Positions 29,947-32,859 of a stretch of DNA of 32,859 nt are shown in pieces. The stretch is from Hespellia sp. (lineage in GTDB: Bacteria; Bacillota; Clostridia; Lachnospirales; Lachnospiraceae). The stretch spans positions 1 to 32,859 of the forward strand of contig JAAVXR010000082.1 in assembly GCA_022790755.1 (NCBI GenBank), in the 5' to 3' direction. Under the pieces are notes generated by a model. The model saw nothing but the letters and a program-made list of their open reading frames with translations. It did no database searches and had not been told where the DNA came from. The position numbers and the translations under genes are program-made. How positions within the stretch are numbered: position 1 is the first letter of the stretch; each line of letters begins with the position of its first letter.

Positions 29947-31296
29947 ATGAAAGAAACACAGGTACAAGCGTTACACGAGAGAATGATTAAGATTACTGAG
30001 CAGAGTCTGGAATCTTCGGCACCGGTTTATGGGATGGTGATCCACGAGGCTTCTGACCTGAATCCGGCCAGCCGGGTTTCTTATCTGGGAAAGAATGCAG
30101 ATTTTCAGCCATTGAAGGTGGACCTGAAAAATCACTCTGTCGATTATGGTTCCTGGAAGGACTGGTTCTGGTTAAAAGAAAATGTTCCGGCAATGTGCGA
30201 CTGGGAGGGAAATATTGACTATTATCTGGACCCGGATGATTACACGAAAAAGGCTGGTTCCAACGAAGCTTCCGATGTGTCAAACATGAATTATGAGGGA
30301 AATGCGATGGCCGTTGCCACAAAGATTTTCTCCTGCTCTTATTGTCTGAATCATGATCGTTATGTATATTTCTGCCAGGAACAGATTTCAGAGGATTTTC
30401 AGCCGACTGGCTTTGACGTGCGCGGAATCGTCCGGGACTACATGCTAATTCCTATGTTCTATGGTTCCAAAGATGAGCAAGGGAGAATTCGCAGTCTGGC
30501 CGGACAATGGAGCGCCGGAACCATCACCGGACATTACACGCAGAATCGCGACGGTATTGACATGGACACGCAGGCACAATATCTTGCGATTCAGCGCGCA
30601 TCGGTAAGCAGCCTATTTTTCGGTGGCGCCCTAGTTAACGTGCTGACTGACCTTGCCGTTTTACTTGCAAAGACAACGGATACACAGATCGCTTATGGAA
30701 CTGGCATGTCTAATTGCTATACGTCCGACAGCGATCATGAGGGTCACTGGGGAACAGCGCCTAACCCAATCCTGAACGCACAATTTTATGGCGGAACCGA
30801 TGAAAACACATTCTCCAATATTTTCCATTCATCCGCCCTTGGTAGTAATATGCTCTGGCAAAGAGATCCCTACACTCTGTTGGTCTACGGCCGCTTAAAG
30901 GTTTCACCGGATTACACGTTTGATCTGACTGGAGAGAGTTATATCGACACCGGATGCAATTTAGAACAAGGAAATTATTTTGCAACACTTCAGACAGTTC
31001 CTGGCTTTGGTTTCATTCCTTGTCCGGATGTCGTCGGAAGTGACTCCACCGGATACTGTGATCATATGTACGCCAACCCGGAAGTCATCTCCATCGCTTC
31101 TCGTTTTGGCTGCTGCAGAAGCGGCGCCCGCGCTGGTCTGTTCGCACGCTCTATGAATCACTCCGGATTCAACCGTAACGGAATTCTGGAAAATGGACAG
31201 CCCTTAAAAGACGCTGTGGAATTGGATGAGTCCTTCTCCTGGTGGTGGAATTTTGGCTGTTCTTTGATGGTTCCTCAGCCGATTGTGACAAAGTAG
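29947..31296 (+). CDS. 449-residue protein of unknown function
   Basis: I do not recognise a family. The protein is soluble-looking, without signal peptide or clear membrane helix, although residues about 219-240 (SSLFFGGALVNVLTDLAVLL) are hydrophobic. It is rich in Trp, Tyr, Asp, Gly and Cys; notable parts are CSYCLNHDRYVYFC near 128-141, GQWSAGTITGHYTQNRDG near 189-206, SDSDHEGHWGTAP near 262-274 and FGCCRSGARAG near 392-402. The clustered Cys, His and Asp residues suggest an enzyme that binds metal or a cofactor. AAGGAGG lies 7 bases before ATG 29947. It follows the AEC permease across a 160-base palindrome, so it may belong to the same pathway, but it has no operator copy of its own. Confidence 0.8.
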   Translation: MKETQVQALHERMIKITEQSLESSAPVYGMVIHEASDLNPASRVSYLGKNADFQPLKVDLKNHSVDYGSWKDWFWLKENVPAMCDWEGNIDYYLDPDDYTKKAGSNEASDVSNMNYEGNAMAVATKIFSCSYCLNHDRYVYFCQEQISEDFQPTGFDVRGIVRDYMLIPMFYGSKDEQGRIRSLAGQWSAGTITGHYTQNRDGIDMDTQAQYLAIQRASVSSLFFGGALVNVLTDLAVLLAKTTDTQIAYGTGMSNCYTSDSDHEGHWGTAPNPILNAQFYGGTDENTFSNIFHSSALGSNMLWQRDPYTLLVYGRLKVSPDYTFDLTGESYIDTGCNLEQGNYFATLQTVPGFGFIPCPDVVGSDSTGYCDHMYANPEVISIASRFGCCRSGARAGLFARSMNHSGFNRNGILENGQPLKDAVELDESFSWWWNFGCSLMVPQPIVTK

Positions 31297-31373
31297 GCCC
31301 TAAACTTATGTCGCCTATTCGGCGGCGGACTTTTATAGTAGTAAGTAGTTAAAATTAAACTATGTTAAGCAAA

Positions 31374-31430
31374 AACCGGTAACAGACACAAGCGACATCG
31401 AGTCAACTTCTTTTATGTCTGTTACCGGTT
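31374..31430 (-). terminator. Terminator-like hairpin with 15-pair perfect stem
   Basis: AACCGGTAACAGACA (31374-31388) and TGTCTGTTACCGGTT (31416-31430) pair perfectly around a 27-base loop. On the minus strand it is followed by TTTTT and lies behind the flavin-reductase gene. Each arm also contains the ACCGGT core of the LacI-type sites, but the flanks do not fit that site well. Confidence 0.65.
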
Positions 31431-31483
31431 CTTCATATAGTATTTCAAAATGATGTTAGATGGTATTCTAGTTTATGAAAGTA

Positions 31484-32050
31484 TTATTTTTTTAGCTGCA
31501 ATCCATCTTTGAAAGCTTCTCCAACCCTTTCCGTCACTTTATAATAACCATGTGTATATGGATCAAAGGCAATTGCATTTACCAAAGATATATCAATTTT
31601 ACCGTCAACCATAACACTTTCATCTGCGGTTACGTTCACTACCTTACCGATCACTCCGCATCCATATTCTCCCTTCTGATATTCAACAAATTCACATTCC
31701 AAACACAGTGGAAATTCATTGATAATTGGTGCATCTACAATCTCAGATCTGTTTGCAGTGAGACCACTGTTTTCAAATTTATTTGAAACTTTATTTCCCG
31801 ACTCAACACCAAAATAATCCGCTTCCACTACATGATTGGCGTCAGCAATACTTACAGTAAAAGCTCCTCTGGCTTTGATATTCTTAACTGTTTTGTGTGT
31901 CTCAGTTAAATTAAGAGCTACATTACCTCTTTCTTGCATCGTGCCCCAAGCGGCATTCATAACGTTGATACTGCCATCTTCGTTGTAGGTTGCCACCATC
32001 AAAACCGGCATTGGGAAAATACCTTCTGTTATATCAAGTTTTTTTCTCAT
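31484..32050 (-). CDS. Flavin reductase-family FMN-binding protein
   Basis: A 188-residue protein of the flavin-reductase-like FMN-binding fold. The start (FPMPVLMVATYNEDGSINVMNAAWG at about 12-36) is the family's N-terminal FMN strand pair; NLTETHKTVKNIKARGAFTVSIA near 47-69 is the second signature; and CEFVEYQKGEYGCGVIGKVVNV, near 118-139, forms the barrel end. Small members of this type reduce flavin or bind FMN as electron carriers in anaerobes. It is a single gene with a promoter at 32105-32132; GAGG lies before the ATG. No operator of the neighbouring regulon is seen. Confidence 0.88.
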   Translation of the reverse strand: MRKKLDITEGIFPMPVLMVATYNEDGSINVMNAAWGTMQERGNVALNLTETHKTVKNIKARGAFTVSIADANHVVEADYFGVESGNKVSNKFENSGLTANRSEIVDAPIINEFPLCLECEFVEYQKGEYGCGVIGKVVNVTADESVMVDGKIDISLVNAIAFDPYTHGYYKVTERVGEAFKDGLQLKK

Positions 32051-32104
32051 TTTGATTACCTCTTTTCTTATATCAGATCGACATAGCTTCTATTCGTACC
32101 TATA

Positions 32105-32132
32105 ATTATAATAAATGGCACCCAAAATACAA
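32105..32132 (-). promoter_or_regulatory. Promoter of the flavin reductase-like gene
   Basis: TTGTAT (32127-32132), 16 bases, TATAAT (32105-32110) on the minus strand. Confidence 0.6.
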
Positions 32133-32207
32133 GTCTACTTTAGAGAAAAGTATTAAAATGAATACCCCTTTTTCGTAAAACAATGCAAAACAAATCATTA
32201 TGTAATG

Positions 32208-32222
32208 TTGAAAACGTTTTCG
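32208..32222 (+). promoter_or_regulatory. cre-like site before relB
   Basis: TTGAAAACGTTTTCG resembles a CcpA catabolite-response element with one mismatch in the last position of the common consensus. It is partly palindromic and may instead be the antitoxin's own operator. Confidence 0.35.
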
Positions 32223-32264
32223 CTATATAACAAAATTTAAGTATCGAAAAAGGGGGAAAATAAT

Positions 32265-32525
32265 ATGGCTACAACTAATATAAATGTTCGTGTTGATACT
32301 GAATTAAAACAATCTGCCGAGACTTTATTTCTTGTTCTTGGCTTGACTATGTCATCTGCAATAACGATGTTCTTAAAGAGTGCTGTCAGCCATGATGGAA
32401 TTCCTTTTGAAGTAAAAAGGATTCCGAATGTCGAGACCAGAGCAGCACTTATCGAGTATGAGGAGATGAAGAAGAATCCTGGTAACTACAAGGTTTACGG
32501 TGACAAGGAAGTAATTTCAGATTAG
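32265..32525 (+). CDS. RelB/DinJ-family antitoxin
   Basis: An 86-residue antitoxin. The ribbon-helix-helix domain is clear: INVRVDTELKQSAETLF at 5-21 and GLTMSSAITMFLKSAVS at 26-42, followed by the IPFEVK segment and an acidic C-terminal tail that in this family wraps the toxin. AGGGGG lies before ATG 32265. RelB/DinJ genes are usually followed directly by relE or yafQ; here an IS21-type end begins about 8 bases behind the stop and no toxin frame follows, so the antitoxin is orphaned in this window or the toxin lies beyond the element. Binding of its own promoter is expected for the family. Confidence 0.88.
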   Translation: MATTNINVRVDTELKQSAETLFLVLGLTMSSAITMFLKSAVSHDGIPFEVKRIPNVETRAALIEYEEMKKNPGNYKVYGDKEVISD

Positions 32526-32540
32526 GCGTATAGTGATTAT

Positions 32541-32631
32541 TATCAAGCTTGGGAGCCACCATTCTTAAGCTTGAGAGCCATTGGAATCTACTGTATTATC
32601 AAACTTGAGAGCCACCACTATATATAGTGGT
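32541..32631. repeat. IS21-type terminal repeats and adjoining palindrome
   Basis: Three copies of a roughly 20-base unit centred on CTTGAGAGCCA occur at 32541-32561, 32565-32584 and 32597-32617; the first and third differ at only two positions. An 18-base perfect palindrome, ACCACTATATATAGTGGT, follows at 32614-32631. Multiple end repeats are the transposase binding sites of IS21 elements. Confidence 0.75.
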
Positions 32632-32727
32632 TACGATAGAAAATATTGATATGGAATATTGGCCTCTTTTAAACTGTATTTCATGAAGGATTATATCTTT
32701 CAAATACATTTTAAGGAGGTTTTCTTT

Positions 32728-32859
32728 ATGTTTAAGAAAACAAGAGTAAGGCAGATCATAGAATTGCTTCAAAAGAATCTGAGTGACCGGGAGATTTCCA
32801 ATGTTCTTGGTGTCTCCAGAAATTCCGTTGCACGGATCAGACAGGTTTCTGATGGTTAC
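32728..32859 (+). CDS. istA: IS21-family transposase IstA, N-terminal part
   Basis: Forty-four codons are inside the window, starting at ATG 32728 with AAGGAGG upstream. The translation has the IstA helix-turn-helix: RVRQIIELLQKNLSDREIS, then VLGVSRNSVARIRQ, which binds the terminal repeats. The DDE catalytic domain would follow beyond the window edge. The frame is open to the last base. Confidence 0.85.
   Translation, partial: MFKKTRVRQIIELLQKNLSDREISNVLGVSRNSVARIRQVSDGY

Larger units (their letters stand above)
32534..32859 (+). mobile_element. IS21-family element, left end (continues past the window)
   Basis: The region has multiple terminal repeats followed by an istA start, the IS21 arrangement. 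The exact end is uncertain: I place it near the TG at 32534 because IS21 ends begin with TG. The right end and istB lie outside the window. Confidence 0.7.

Noticed and set aside
32541..32617. Three similar spaced units that resemble a very short CRISPR array
   Set aside because: Units are uneven in spacing (4 and 12 bases between copies) and precede an istA start, as expected for IS21 ends; no cas genes are present.

Overview
The window looks like chromosome from an anaerobic Firmicute, most likely a Lachnospiraceae-type Clostridium. The reasons are moderate-to-low GC, near-universal AGGAGG-type ribosome binding sites, TTGACA/TATAAT promoters with 17-base spacers, small DUF6440 and DUF3795 proteins, and a siroheme/tricarboxylate-transporter gene set typical of gut clostridia. 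This is inferred from gene content; no rRNA or other marker is present.

Layout. Bases 1-4300 hold unrelated small genes: a membrane methyltransferase, a cyclase-family hydrolase, a DUF3795 protein, a nucleotidyltransferase, a YaiI/YqxD protein and a DUF6440 protein with a structured leader. Bases 4358-11005 form an efflux module: an MMPL/RND transporter and a secreted LxxG-heptad partner in one operon, a membrane-anchored BNR-repeat protein and a divergent TetR regulator. The MMPL promoter carries three copies of a 15-base TGAC..GTCA palindrome. Bases 11117-13653 hold a mannitol-1-phosphate-dehydrogenase-like gene followed by a C69-type peptidase.

Bases 13743-28427 are the core, all on the minus strand, and appear to be one regulon. 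From upstream to downstream they encode: an aldo-keto reductase; a LacI regulator; an operon of KDPG aldolase fused to a VOC domain, an FAD/CoA-disulfide-reductase-like enzyme with a rhodanese tail, a siroheme sulfite/nitrite reductase-like protein, an FAH-family enzyme, an RraA-like protein and a KDG-type kinase; then cobA-hemD and hemC (siroheme precursors); then a tripartite tricarboxylate-type transporter (tctBAC). An AEC permease (28764, plus strand) is divergent from the aldo-keto reductase and is followed by a 449-residue protein that I do not recognise. I find seven copies of a 15-base LacI-type site (best form TTGTTAACCGGTTTC) placed at the promoters of tctBAC, cobA-hemD, the aldolase operon, the aldo-keto reductase and the AEC permease. 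The simplest reading is a single inducible pathway that imports an organic acid or sugar acid, cleaves a 2-keto-3-deoxy intermediate, and needs a siroheme reductase plus a persulfide/disulfide-type reductase. That suggests a sulfur- or sulfonate-bearing substrate, but the substrate cannot be read from the sequence and no C-S lyase is visible here.

The right end (31484-32859) has a flavin-reductase-family protein, a RelB/DinJ antitoxin with no toxin beside it, and the left end of an IS21-family element inserted directly behind the antitoxin. Other structures without an assigned role include a 160-base nested palindrome (29726-29885), a hairpin that would bury a ribosome binding site (1661-1707) and a GC-rich palindrome (3778-3828).
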